Below are positions 22,397-32,349 of a stretch of 64,000 nucleotides of DNA, in pieces. Under the pieces are notes generated by a model. It worked only from the letters and a program-made list of their open reading frames with translations, did no database searches and had not been told where the DNA came from. This DNA comes from Arthonia radiata (Eukaryota; Ascomycota; Arthoniomycetes; Arthoniales; Arthoniaceae), in the NCBI GenBank assembly GCA_002989075.1, contig PSQN01000017.1, positions 4,471,453 through 4,535,452 of the forward strand, in the 5' to 3' direction. The translations under genes were made by a program, and so were the position numbers. Every line of letters begins with the position of its first letter. Position 1 is the first letter of the stretch.

Positions 22397-23161
22397 GCCG
22401 AGTTTTGCACAATCTCGAGGTGGAGTGCGTCTAAACAAAGTAGCAAGATTGACTATCAATAAATTGACCGACCCTTCGTCAGGGCGAAGTGCTGAATCAA
22501 AAGCTTGATGAAAAGAGATGGGAAAGCGGACCACATCATATTCGCCATCAAGGCAAACACCCGTGTCGTCGCTTTCCATTTTGAGCCAGAAGACTACTCA
22601 CCTCGCAGTACCTTGGCTTGTATAGTGTACCTTGAGGCCTAGACCGAGGCATTAGCGAGGCCGACATTCGCAGGTCACATTTACACCCAATGTATTAGAA
22701 CTGCGGCGCAGTTCTATATACACATATGAACTCTGACCATCAGATACTCTGAAGTTTGTATCATGCTTTTATACACACCCAAAACGCAGAGCAAAAAACA
22801 GTATGAGGTGTAAACAATTCGCCCTCAGGTTCCAGAATCCTCATTGGAGAGAATCCAGACACATTCTTCGAGCTAGCCCACTACCCTTCATCGCTCTGGT
22901 TTGATTGGTCTGAGTGGGACTTCAGCCTAGGTATCATCGATCAAGCAATGGGTTGCACAAGAGCACCAACTTACTCAAGCCGCCCGTAATTAACAATGTC
23001 GGGATCTATTGGGCAACTTCGATCGACTCTCACCGCAATCACATGTCGCATGCCGATTTGCGCAGCCCCGTCTTTGTATCCTCGACACAAAATTAATATG
23101 CCCTTCTCGATGTCATTGGCCTTCTTCAAGGCCCAGCTTGCTCGGTCGTGCTTGAACAACA
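22397..23161. other. Intergenic, divergent
   Basis: A putative divergent promoter region between the mpaB-like gene (minus) and the 23-kb genes (plus). No coding signal is found. Confidence 0.5.
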
Positions 23162-23326
23162 GAATGGCTGCATGCTTTCGCCTTGTACGTGCGATTCGAC
23201 TATCAGCTCAGCCCGGGCGCTTCGTTTGGACCTTATATGATGTTCGGCGATGAACAAGCTGTGCTGGGCGTCCCAAAGCTCGCCGACAATGGTTCCTGGC
23301 AGAGATCTTTGCTCGCTCTACTGTAA
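23162..23326 (+). CDS. Orphan exon without start codon
   Basis: In one frame, after a possible acceptor (AACAACAG at 23155-23162), the sequence reads WLHAFALYVRFDYQLSPG and then FGPYMMFGDEQAVLGVPKL, ending at TAA 23324-23326. It looks like a genuine 3' exon of a small protein and overlaps, in another frame, the nominal start of the following membrane-protein gene. No upstream exon was identified. It may be a gene fragment. Confidence 0.38.
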   Translation, partial: EWLHAFALYVRFDYQLSPGASFGPYMMFGDEQAVLGVPKLADNGSWQRSLLALL

Positions 23327-24557
23327 TGATGCCGTCCCAGCTGCTGCTAATTTCACACTGGGCTGGGTGAGCGCCCCCAATGAGCGCGGTACTATCGACA
23401 TCGTCTGGAATTGCGTCTCGACCCTGTTTGTTAGCGTATATGCGATGATTCATCTCAACGTTCCGGCAAAGGAAGACGGCTTCTGGGCCGTCTTCTGGCG
23501 CAAGGCTTTGTGGATGTTTGTCGCCATCACGGCGCCTGAGCTGCTGATGCTCTTCGCGGCCTCACAGTGGGACTCTGCACAGCAGAACATCAAGGACATG
23601 CGCTCATTAGGTCATCAAGATTGGTCACTCACCCACGCCTTCTACGCCGACAGCGGCTGCTTCATGGCGCAGCCCCTCGCCAGCTTTGTCTTCCCTATCA
23701 CCGCAAAGCATCTCCATTTTCTTGTTCAGAACAAGTACGCGAGTCTACCGGATATCACCAAGGAGGAGATCATGGACAAGAGCAAAGCAGACATCTTCGC
23801 CAAGACCATCGCAGCCATCCAATCAATGTGGTTTGTCTTTCAGACCATCGCCCGCGTCGCGTACCGGCTGCCATTGACCCTCTTAGAATTTTCCACCTTG
23901 GCGGTCGTTGTCGCGACGATTCCTGGCTTCTTCTTCTGGAAGGACAAGCCACTCAGTGTGTGCACACCTTCCATCGTTCACTTGAACACCTCCACGGCCA
24001 CGATCCTCATCAGCGGTGGCGAAGCAGCCAAGAATCCCTTCCGTGATACGCCCTTGGACTTCACTGAAGATGATATGTCCGCTTGGAACGTCTGCGGAAT
24101 CCCTTTGTTAAAGGAAAAGACGAGAGGCTCCCGCCCACTCACACGCCTCCCAAACGACCGCGACACGCGTCTGCGTAGCTTTAAGCTGCACGCTGCACTT
24201 ACAATCATCACCATACTCTATAATGCGCTGCATTTAGCCGGCTGGCGCACCAGCCTGCTCACAGCCGCAGATCAGATCCTATGGCGCTGCGGTTGCGTTG
24301 TGATGACGTCTGTCATTGGCGTATATGGAATCGCGGAGGTGGTCGGCGCTGTGCACGAAGACTACTCCACGACAGGATTGACGAGCATGAAAGGGTACAA
24401 GCTGGTGTGGCCGCACAAGCTATTATTTCTGGTACCGGGCGTGATTTACTTCTGCGCGCGTGTCTGTATGATTGGTGAGATCGTGGCCAGTCTGAGGTCA
24501 CTGCCGCCAGAGAGCTTTGCGACTCCAAATGGGCCCTCGTTGGTGCCGCATATCTGA
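23250..24557 (+). CDS. Multi-pass membrane protein, fungal family of unknown function
   Basis: An open frame of 435 codons. The first secure element is FTLGWVSAPNERGTIDIVWN, the hallmark opening of a large Pezizomycotina membrane-protein family (WV-x-x-P-x-x-RGT-x-x-x-W-x-C). Further family features are KALWMFVAITAPELLMLFAA, the acidic/amphipathic HAFYADSGCFM, and about six to seven hydrophobic helices, including VVVATIPGFFFW and LLFLVPGVIYFCARVCMIGE. The ATG at 23250 or 23289 (MVPGRD) is uncertain: relatives usually begin with a signal peptide, so a short upstream exon may be missing. No enzymatic motif is seen. It is not a known transporter family. Confidence 0.75.
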   Translation: MNKLCWASQSSPTMVPGRDLCSLYCNDAVPAAANFTLGWVSAPNERGTIDIVWNCVSTLFVSVYAMIHLNVPAKEDGFWAVFWRKALWMFVAITAPELLMLFAASQWDSAQQNIKDMRSLGHQDWSLTHAFYADSGCFMAQPLASFVFPITAKHLHFLVQNKYASLPDITKEEIMDKSKADIFAKTIAAIQSMWFVFQTIARVAYRLPLTLLEFSTLAVVVATIPGFFFWKDKPLSVCTPSIVHLNTSTATILISGGEAAKNPFRDTPLDFTEDDMSAWNVCGIPLLKEKTRGSRPLTRLPNDRDTRLRSFKLHAALTIITILYNALHLAGWRTSLLTAADQILWRCGCVVMTSVIGVYGIAEVVGAVHEDYSTTGLTSMKGYKLVWPHKLLFLVPGVIYFCARVCMIGEIVASLRSLPPESFATPNGPSLVPHI

Positions 24558-25454
24558 CTTGGAACGCAGTTTCTTTGTAGAAGCAGGTCTGAAAGAGTGC
24601 CTACGAATTAACACACACAGGGTAGCCCCTGAATCCGGACGGTTCCAAACTCTATCAGGTAGCGCCACTTGGCGACGATTCGGGTCGCCAAGAATTTCTG
24701 TCCAGGGGGCTCACGACCAAATGCAGTCTGCTCTTCGTCCTGGTGTCGTTCTTCCCCTCTGAAGAGGCCATCGAAACTTACCGGGAATGCGAGGATATAC
24801 ACCTGCTTCTTTTTGCCAACGCAAGAAGCTCATCATGAGGCACGGCAGTGTTTTGTTGATAAGATACTAGGGACTGAAGGGTGACGTAACGAGAGTCTAC
24901 AGAAGCGGGCATAAGACCCCTACTATAGCAGCCAAATTAGGCACCGGGATTGGAGCTCAGAAACTAGATTCGCACTAGCGTTGCAATCTTTGGGAAGCAG
25001 ACATGGAGGGAGAGGTATGTGTGCCGTCATGCCTAGTCGGCTTTAGATCTCAGGGCATGGTGGTAGCGAGCGAAGACTTCATCGAGGTATCATCAGTAAT
25101 CTTAGTGAGGGACAAAACTTCGCTCAAGACCATCACACCAAAACACTAATGTTCGTGAAGCAAAAGCGATGACACACTGGATCGGGGACCGAGCCAGCAA
25201 TGACGGACCAATGTAGCACAGTGTGAATGTTCGAGTAGGACGTGGGAGGCACTTCGCGATTCTCCTATAACGTCGATCATTTTTACGTCTCCATGCAGTG
25301 TCGTCTGTATAATTGTGCACCTTGTATTCGAAGCCCAACGTCTTGTAGTGATTCAGGCCCGCAATACTTCGCTAGGTACGGAGTTCAAGATTCATAGCTT
25401 TTCGGGAGTTCTTCCGGTTTTTTTGAGCCTCGAACACCACAGATTTGAATCGCA
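24558..25454. other. Intergenic
   Basis: About 0.9 kb between convergent genes. Only short open frames; no motif or repeat noticed. Confidence 0.5.
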
Positions 25455-26330
25455 TCACCCCTTCTTAGCATTCTGTTCGGCAATTTTCAATTGCAACTCC
25501 ATTCTCTTGAGCTGCAGACACTGCATTTCATTGCCGCCCTTGATCTCGCCAATCATCTGATAACTGGCCTCTGTGGACTCGTTGTTATATGGTCTGTCAC
25601 TCCCGTCGACGACTGCAACAGTGCTGATGTGTTGAACTGAACACCCCTTACTTTTATTGCCATAGGTGTCACCGGGACTGGTGCGAGATGATCGATGCTT
25701 GGTGGCAGAGACCTGAGTGATGGAACGTTGACCATCTACGGATACGGCCAGGGTATCGAAGGACTGGCGATTGCGAAGAACGGAGGTGTTGGGGGTTTGA
25801 GGGTTCGACATTGTCGGTGCCTGGTAGAGCTCACTTAGTAACCTAATTTCAGTCAAAGGAAGAAGTTGTCTCCCTACTGACAGATCCTCTGAGGGAAACA
25901 GTTGTTGCAACTTGCTTGATATGGCGGCGCCCATTGATTTTATTTCCGCAACCGTTTCGATACTGATGTAGAGCAGCAGGTTCGCCTTATATCTTTCCAA
26001 CTTCTGGAAGTTTTGCTCAATTTCTTGCCGCCGAGCTAGCGCCGTGAAGACTATCTTGGGGAGAGATTTCCTTCTCAACAGTCTAGACAAACGCTGGGTT
26101 GTCGAATCAAGTTTCTGAAGGACGCTAGCAAGTTCGCCGTCAATCTGATCGGAATGCTGACGGCCAATCGCTGCGACAATGCTTGCGAGGTCTGAGACGG
26201 TAGAGAGGTCTTCATGGAAGATGGTATGGCCGAATCTGATTGCATGATAAACGCTATGCAGTGTGTGGATCAGGCTAAAGCAGAGCCCAGGCGCTTGTGC
26301 GACAGCGATTAGAGCTGAGAAACCATCCAT
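25455..26330 (-). CDS. Predicted cell-death-type effector: HeLo/SesA-like domain plus HET-s-like amyloid repeats
   Basis: Single exon, 291 residues, with start at 26330 (MDGFSALIAVAQAPG); sequence upstream of this Met is not protein-like. Residues 1-130 resemble the all-helical N-terminal effector domains of fungal NLR/STAND proteins (HeLo-like, SesA-like): a hydrophobic first helix, then LASIVAAI and LARRQEIEQNFQKLERYKANLLLYISIE. A disordered middle follows. The C-terminus carries two motifs 25 residues apart, YGNKSKGCSVQHIS (223-236) and YNNESTEASYQMIG (248-261). They share Y-x-N-x-S-x-x-x-S-x-Q-x-I, the alternating pattern of HET-s-related amyloid motifs. Two copies in a stand-alone effector and one in a partner NLR is the known arrangement. 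No NLR is present in this window. The activity is inferred. Confidence 0.72.
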   Translation of the reverse strand: MDGFSALIAVAQAPGLCFSLIHTLHSVYHAIRFGHTIFHEDLSTVSDLASIVAAIGRQHSDQIDGELASVLQKLDSTTQRLSRLLRRKSLPKIVFTALARRQEIEQNFQKLERYKANLLLYISIETVAEIKSMGAAISSKLQQLFPSEDLSVGRQLLPLTEIRLLSELYQAPTMSNPQTPNTSVLRNRQSFDTLAVSVDGQRSITQVSATKHRSSRTSPGDTYGNKSKGCSVQHISTVAVVDGSDRPYNNESTEASYQMIGEIKGGNEMQCLQLKRMELQLKIAEQNAKKG

Positions 26331-26967
26331 TGGTGATTGATAACGACTCAGGGAAACATCAGTTTCCTTTCTCACAGCAATGACTGTCTCGTGGGGTGAT
26401 GAGTGCAGTAGTGTCTTAAGTATGTTTGAAACATAGCCCACCGTTTTGCCTGCCATCTGCCTTGTACAACCGCCACAGTTCGCGCCGCATAGCCTCATAT
26501 TTAGGCCGTGCTAGCTGCATCTTATCTTGCGTACGACCGTTGTTGTCGACCTGGAATTCGCATATGGATAGCCCCGGCTTGGAATCCAACAGAACTTCAA
26601 AGGCAGAAAACATTGTTGGCTCGACTGCCAACAACGTAGCAAAAGGTTACAGCTTCCAGAGCATTTTGAGGAGTTCTCTAGCTCAGAATAGTTCGTGTTT
26701 GAATCCCCGCTTCCGCATACCAGAAAACGGAAAGAAGCTGGTTTGTAATTGAAATGTATTTGAGCTAAATCAGCGCAGTTTATAACAATCCTCGAAGGCT
26801 AATACTTGGGCTTGCCATAACAAGCATAACAATCGTTGCCTTACTAAGCATTTTGGCCGGCACACACGTCATAGGATCATCAAACAGGTCCGTTTGCCAT
26901 CGCAGAGCAACGAATTTCAAGTATTCTAACAGATTACGTTTTTCCATGGTTCAGTAATAGAGATCCA
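26331..26967. other. Upstream of the effector gene; possible small ORF
   Basis: A minus-strand frame at 26634-26416 (72 codons; ELWRLYKADGRQNGG near its end) stops 86 bp before the effector start and could be a leader ORF or a gene remnant. Sequence at 26699 (GTTTGAATCCCCGC) resembles a tRNA T-arm, but no cloverleaf could be drawn. Confidence 0.3.
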
Positions 26968-27529
26968 ATGCAGACTCCACTGTTATCAGCAATACCTTTA
27001 GCAACTCCGATGACAAGTTCCCAGAATGCCTCTGGAGGGACATCTACCGTCAGCGCACCAGCATCGAGCACCACCATGCCAAGTGCTCTTCCGCCCAGCA
27101 TCATGTTTCAAGCGGGCAAGTTTAGTCGCGAACCGTCCGCGGCCCCAATCGCAAAGCTGGATGGCAACATAGCCGCGGGTTTTCAAGGCAGTGGACTCAT
27201 AATCGTTTACAATACTACCAATCCGCACTGGGATCCCGTCTGGGTTGGCACTCACACGGTCGAGTCTTGCACGCCGCAAGGACAGCAACTTTGCGAAGTG
27301 GTGTTCCAGGTAAGTGAACCCCGCAAGATCACACAAAGTATGCTGACGGCCGTCCTTGCAGGCTGACGGCAACTTCGTTACATCTTTCAACGGCACTGTC
27401 AAATTTAACGCCGGAACCAATCCAAACGGCAAATACCTAGAATTCCTCAACACGACACCGTATATACGTGTCTTGAACTCCAGCGAGGCTGTGATTTGGA
27501 GTACGACAGAGGGCAGCCTGGACTGGTAG
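26968..27529 (+). CDS. Small protein with bulb-type-lectin-like repeats
   Basis: Two exons, 26968-27309 and 27362-27529, encode 169 residues. The 52-bp intron is GTAAGT...TTGCAG, phase 0. The first 40 residues are Ser/Thr/Ala-rich. The folded part has the phrasing of a beta-prism II (bulb-type mannose-binding) lectin: LIIVYNTTNPHWDPVWVG, VVFQADGNFVTSFNG and YIRVLNSSEAVIWST. These correspond to the family's Q-x-DGN-x-V and W-x-S elements. No signal peptide is encoded after the chosen ATG, though an upstream exon could supply one. The lectin assignment is a pattern judgement, and other beta-rich folds are possible. Confidence 0.6.
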
Positions 27530-28834
27530 GATTACGCCAGATCCTCCATTAAGGTGAAACCTGAACATCGGTAAGAGGGGGAGGCGCGCCTAGTACACAT
27601 GCGTTTTGCATCTCGAAAGACTTTCAGTCAGATATTGTCTTCGATGCTGCTTCTCAAGGCCGTTCCTACGAGTGCTGCAGCCCCCCAAATCCGGGGTTCC
27701 GATGCCTTGTACACAACAGTACGATCAGCTTGTGCAGGTCACACTGTCACAGCAAGTCGGCATCACGCGCAATTGATAAAACGAACCGATTTTGGGAGGA
27801 CCAACAGCACTCACCACGTTCAGTCAGCATGAGCGATTCATCGATGGCGATGGAAGTAGAAGAGAATGAAAGAGATCTCACTCTGGAGAAACAGAACACG
27901 ACGTGCGTACGAGGATACCGGCAAAGTGTGGGTAGTCATTGAAGAAGAAGCGTTATGGCCGTTGCAAAAGCATGTTAGAGCTGGCAGGTTTAGCAGTGTT
28001 ACTTTAGAGCAGGCAAAGGCTGTCATGTAGAGTGGATTGCAGTTGTTATGTTTCCTGTAAGATATGGAACGCTAAGAGCCGCGGCGTCAGTTAGAAAACG
28101 CGCTATTTCCATTCTGGAGCCGCAGCGTGCGCAGTTCCCGTGGCAATGCTTTGCAATAAACTAATGCATACACCCCTCAAGCATGCAAGACACGCTGTCG
28201 CGTAAACTTCCGCTTGCTAACGGTTACCGAGGTTTGCAGTCGTGGAGTGTAATGTGGCGTTCAAGCCGCTGCGTCTGCTCTGCAACGTATTGCGCACGTA
28301 GTATAGCATTAGGTGACGCAGCCCAGCTGAACTCAGTCTGCTCGACGGCACGGAAGAGGACCCGGTGCGGCGACTGCTGTGGGGTTCACTCTAGGGCAAC
28401 ATCCAACATGAAGCGCAACGCTTCAACCCTGGCAATGTCTTCGGGGCCACGCAGCCACGGGCTCCAGACCAGATTCATGAGCGAAAGCCAACGCAAGGAC
28501 GTGCAATACTGAGCAGGACGCGAGACATTGTCGAATTCGGGGAATGCAAACGTTGGCCTGCTGGACTGTACTTTGGCATGGGCGGCGGTCTAAAGGCACA
28601 GAATACCCACGCAAGGCCCACGTTGCACCTTCCCTTGTAAAGCCGGGATTTTGTGTTCATCACTGCAATCATCCTCGATGGGTCAAGAGGGTCTTGCACG
28701 ACAGACACATCGATGTCCTTATATCTAGTTCACGCTTCGGCACCTGCGTACACACTGGTTTCGAGCAGCGTGCTTGCTCGTGCTGACGTGTGAACCATGA
28801 ACAGCATAACAAGCACATTATTACGCCCGATTCA
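27530..28834. other. Intergenic; possible small secreted ORF
   Basis: A 77-codon frame at 27599-27832 (+) begins with a basic/hydrophobic leader (MRFASRKTFSQILSSMLLL, then an AVPTSAAAP-like cleavage region) and could encode a small secreted protein, but the rest is unremarkable and may be non-coding. Nothing else is supported. Confidence 0.3.
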
Positions 28835-29130
28835 CTACCAATGGCTGGAGCGAGCCCAAGGGTAGCAGAAGAGGTTGTACAGAGCGTCGACGACGACTGT
28901 AAATTTGTCTTCCTTGTCTTCCCGAAGCTCATAATTCGCAAGGTGTGTCTTCGCAATATACTGCTGTTGTGCAATGGAAGTCCTCACTGGACGGCTAGGG
29001 GACCTCTTGCCGTCTTCATCCACGATACCAGTTTGAAGCTCAAGCGCTTCGAAGGTGGCAAGTGTATGTGATACGCCAGTAGCGCATGTGGTCGTCCAGA
29101 GCGTCTAGTATCCAGATATTGTGCATATTC
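28835..29130 (-). pseudogene. Gene fragment, probably decayed
   Basis: On the minus strand one frame reads ILDALDDHMRYWRITYT (about 29120-29065). A different frame then gives LATFEALELQTGIVDEDGKR followed by IAKTHLANYELREDKEDKF, ending at a stop at 28835. The two pieces abut with a frame change and no intron-like sequence, suggesting a broken host gene. No start codon or family could be assigned. Confidence 0.35.
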
Positions 29131-29710
29131 AAGCACTAATGCACATAGACTTAGGTGTCGGCGTTTCCGATCTTCTTGAGTGATGTCAGGGTGTAATCGC
29201 CACCGCGAGAATTACGCTGCCCGTGTCAGCAACGGAGCCTGATGCGCGGTCAGCAGACAATCGCGGCAATCACGCAAGACGACAAACTTCTTTCATTGCC
29301 TCCGTACACCGAGCACGTCTTGCTTCGTGGTGGGCTTTATCCGAAAAGCTTCGCCTGATTCAGACTTGTCGTGCAGTCCTACGTATTGTCGTAGATGTGG
29401 TTCCCCGTATGATGGGGTAACACTGGCTACGTAGAGCCGATAGGTCGAGTCTCAAGACAAGTAGTAGGCAAGGGACGTGTTCTAAAAGATCTTGGCCTCT
29501 GAGCTCGAACGGACCGCATTGTCGAACAACGTGAGTAGCTTTTGGACTCCTCTCCTCTCCTCGACAATGCCGCGTTCTTTCCTACAGACACTCCACCAGA
29601 AAAAATTGGGTCCATTCTGTCCTCTTTTTAACCCGTTTTCTTCACTCTTCATTCTTCCACACGAAATTGCAGATTTAGGCGAACACAACGAGCGTGGAGT
29701 CTTTGAAGCT
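29131..29710. other. Intergenic
   Basis: Short overlapping frames only. The region is downstream of the minus-strand gene ending at 29711. Confidence 0.45.
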
Positions 29711-30126
29711 CTAGAAGAATCGCATCTCCCAAACGGTCATCACCGGCTTTTTAAGCACGTCTGGATTCGCTTTCTCCTCTTTATTCGCAGGAACCCATGG
29801 CTGGATCTCACCGTGTCCCTGGTCTCTTCTGTTGCTTTTGTGCTCTTCTTTCTGCTCCTCTTTCAGGCCTTCACGCTCCAGACAGTGGTTTGCGTGCCAA
29901 CTTTGCGGAATCGTGGGTTTGCTGATTAAGACGGTGACAGTATCTCCTTGTTCGAAAAGGTATTTGTTGTTGTTCTTGTGGCCGTAAACATCGGCTCTTC
30001 GAAGCAATCCCATTCCGATCCCGTCATCCGTCTGTGCGTCAGACCGTTCATGTATCCATCCTTGTGGTCGGGATTACAGCGCGTGCTGTCAAAATGAAAC
30101 TTGATTTCGAATCTCTTATCCGCCAT
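29711..30126 (-). pseudogene. Orphan gene with a frameshift near 30065
   Basis: From ATG 30126 the frame reads MADKRFEIKFHFDSTRCNP. At about 30061-30070 the coding signal moves to another frame: QGWIHERSDAQTDDGIGMGL, then RRADVYGHKNNNKYLFEQGD and TVTVLISKPTIPQSW, ending PVMTVWEMRFF with a stop at 29711. The gap between the two frames is only a few bases, so no intron fits; a small indel is the simplest reading. The intact product would be about 138 residues. It resembles a recurrent small protein family of Dothideomycete accessory regions with no known function. An assembly indel is the alternative to true pseudogenization. Confidence 0.55.
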
Positions 30127-30740
30127 CTTCCTGATTGAAGGCTTGGGGTGTTACCTAGTAATAAGATGTGAGGTCGTCGCGTTTTCCTTCGTCCGCGTTC
30201 AGATGCAGACCAAGATTAGCCAGCCATGTGCTGTTCTCAAAAAGACGAGACGTTTAACGACAGGATGTGGACACGATACAGTCGCCCATTTTCCTGAAAT
30301 ATGTAGGCGGACTCGACTGCTGACCGCGTTTCGCAGTCAGCCTACGTATTGGGCAGCCGTTTTTTGTTGCAGTATTGACATGTTGTTGCCCCGTGAATCG
30401 TCGGAAGGATACGTCGCAGTCAACCCATTGCGCTGTCTGAAGCTTCTGCATGGCAATGCGGCGCTGCATTGCGCTAAGCCTATGCGCAACCCTAGAATGA
30501 CTGGACATGATCACCGCTCCTGCGTCTGTACCAAACTTGTGATTCACGAGATGCGTATGTGCAAGATCCAGCTCCGCATACTCAACGGTCTCCTATCCAC
30601 GACCTCTGTTTGTTGAACATCTAGAGCTGCTTCAGAATTCATGCATCCTGGACCAAGCAACCTGCGAAGAAGATACAGCAGTCACTAAGAAGCAAGAGGT
30701 GCATTGCTGCCTATGAGAATAAAGGTCATCGTGCCTTCAC
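30127..30740. other. Intergenic
   Basis: A 171-codon + strand frame at 30101-30616 is Cys/Arg-rich, overlaps the start of the flanking gene, and reads like a chance frame. Confidence 0.4.
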
Positions 30741-31205
30741 CTACGGCACCATACCCCTTGTCAGACCTGATGCTGGTAACGCAAGGTGGCTATCGCTTTC
30801 ACGTATTGGACTCGACGACGGATCCATCAACTGCTTTACCCTTATAATAGGCTTCTGATCCAAATCTTCCGGCACCAGCACTACGTCAAACCTCAATACC
30901 CGGCTCTTGATGCGCAGAAGCAGGCCCGGCATATGGTCTGACTGCTTCAGCCCTGCCTCTCCTAGCAACGCCAACGCCTTGTCCATGTCGACCGTTCGCG
31001 CAGCCTTTGTCTTGCTCCTGAGGCTGACTCGAAGGACCACAGCGTTGTCTTGCACGCGGCTACATGTGACTTTGCCGTTGATCCACTCTTGGCAGTGATG
31101 GTCGTCGTTGAGTTTCTGCATCCAATCTACCCATGCGTTGCGCGCGATCGTATGGCAATATTTGTCGCTAAAATCGAATGCGATGTACTTGTTATGCTGG
31201 AACAT
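30741..31205 (-). CDS. Hypothetical protein
   Basis: A single open frame of 154 residues with balanced, protein-like composition. Segments include YIAFDFSDKYCHTIARNAWV, a central basic strand-rich region VVLRVSLRSKTKAARTVD and LLLRIKSRVLRFDVVLVPED. There is no signal peptide, membrane helix or known motif. An upstream exon is possible. It belongs to the 25-34 kb run of small orphan genes. Confidence 0.5.
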   Translation of the reverse strand: MFQHNKYIAFDFSDKYCHTIARNAWVDWMQKLNDDHHCQEWINGKVTCSRVQDNAVVLRVSLRSKTKAARTVDMDKALALLGEAGLKQSDHMPGLLLRIKSRVLRFDVVLVPEDLDQKPIIRVKQLMDPSSSPIRESDSHLALPASGLTRGMVP

Positions 31206-31899
31206 GGCGTAAATCTGCCTTCACAGAACACGTCTATTCAGTGACTGTATTTATTCTTTGGACGAGTTCCCAGTTGTCAGATCTACGATGCGTTGAAAGA
31301 AGTTCGCAACGCAAGATATGCTTCTGTTGGGTCTTGTGTTTTCTCTGCCACCCATGTCCTTGGTGTTATCTATGCAAACTGCACGTCAACCATAGACGTG
31401 GCTGTCGCGCGAGGCCACGGGATTGGCTTAGAGAATCCACAATTTGAGACATTGTGATCTATTGTGGAAAGTCTGAAAAGCATCGGACGGGCAGTATGCA
31501 CACCAAATGACGAAAAGTCGCCCCGTAGAATATCATTCATTGCCGCGCACGACACCTGTCTTGTTTCGAGAACGCCGAATCAGGTGCAGTCCGCGATGGA
31601 AGCTTGCCGTTCAGCAACCACGGAGGGCTTGGGACTATCTCCCATCTCCATCGGCATGGGTGCTCCACTGTTGACGGCCAGACTGGCCTGGCTCAGTCGG
31701 TATGATGGCGTGGAACTGTGACTGTACTGTTCACGCCAGTACGCCGCACTGGGCTCCAATGCGTGTGGATATCTGAGGTTGTCGAGCATCTGCGCGAAAG
31801 TATTGGTGCTCTTGGGACAATCGTGAGGAAGTCACAAACCTCGCGCAGCAAGCAATGGTCGAGTCTGACAGCACTCTGCCTCGTAAAAGCGGTCAACCA
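31206..31899. other. Intergenic
   Basis: Short frames on both strands; none supportable. Confidence 0.45.
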
Positions 31900-32349
31900 T
31901 CATCTCCGCCCGTCGACATTCTCTCTGATATACCACTCCCTCCCCAGGAATGTCCTCTGCATATGCACTTCTCTGCTCATCTTCGCCATTCCGCCAATCC
32001 TGAGAAGATGTCCCTTCTCGTCCACCTCCTTCATCCCACTCATCCGATCCGCCGCTTTTTGGGCCAGGCCTGCCTTTAGCCTATACCCGAGCCTGTCCAC
32101 CAGCGCCCAGCCTTCTTCCATTGGCAGCCTTGCCGTGTCATCATGTGAAATCCAGTATATGTGCAGCATGTTTGGCTCGGGTTTGGCTGTCTTGCGCTCT
32201 TCTTCTGTGAGATGGTCGGGGTAGACGTCGGGCCAGTCCAGAGAGATGGAGTTGGCAAGGAGAACGAAACCCCTCATCTTGCGATTATGATGGGTTTTGG
32301 TGGGGACGGTCGCGGAGACAACTGGCTTTGGGGTATGGTGACGAGTCAC
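31900..32349 (-). CDS. Hypothetical protein
   Basis: A single open frame of 149 residues, or about 125 from the internal Met at MRGFVLL. It reads VLLANSISLDWPDVYPDHLT, then HIYWISHDDTARLPMEEGWA and GREWYIRENVDGRR at the C-terminus. The composition strongly suggests a real protein. No known domain is recognised. Its flanks hold no other core gene, and it sits in the orphan-rich stretch. Confidence 0.5.
   Translation of the reverse strand: MTRHHTPKPVVSATVPTKTHHNRKMRGFVLLANSISLDWPDVYPDHLTEEERKTAKPEPNMLHIYWISHDDTARLPMEEGWALVDRLGYRLKAGLAQKAADRMSGMKEVDEKGHLLRIGGMAKMSREVHMQRTFLGREWYIRENVDGRR

Noticed and set aside
23567-24046. 159-codon frame within the membrane-protein gene
   Set aside because: Arg/His/Pro/Ser-rich out-of-frame shadow; the overlapping frame carries the family signature.
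26690-26720. tRNA-like T-arm (GTTTGAATCCCCGC)
   Set aside because: No matching acceptor stem, D-arm or anticodon arm could be folded around it.
30101-30616. 171-codon + strand frame
   Set aside because: Cys/Arg-rich, overlaps the start of the minus-strand orphan gene and carries no domain; treated as chance.
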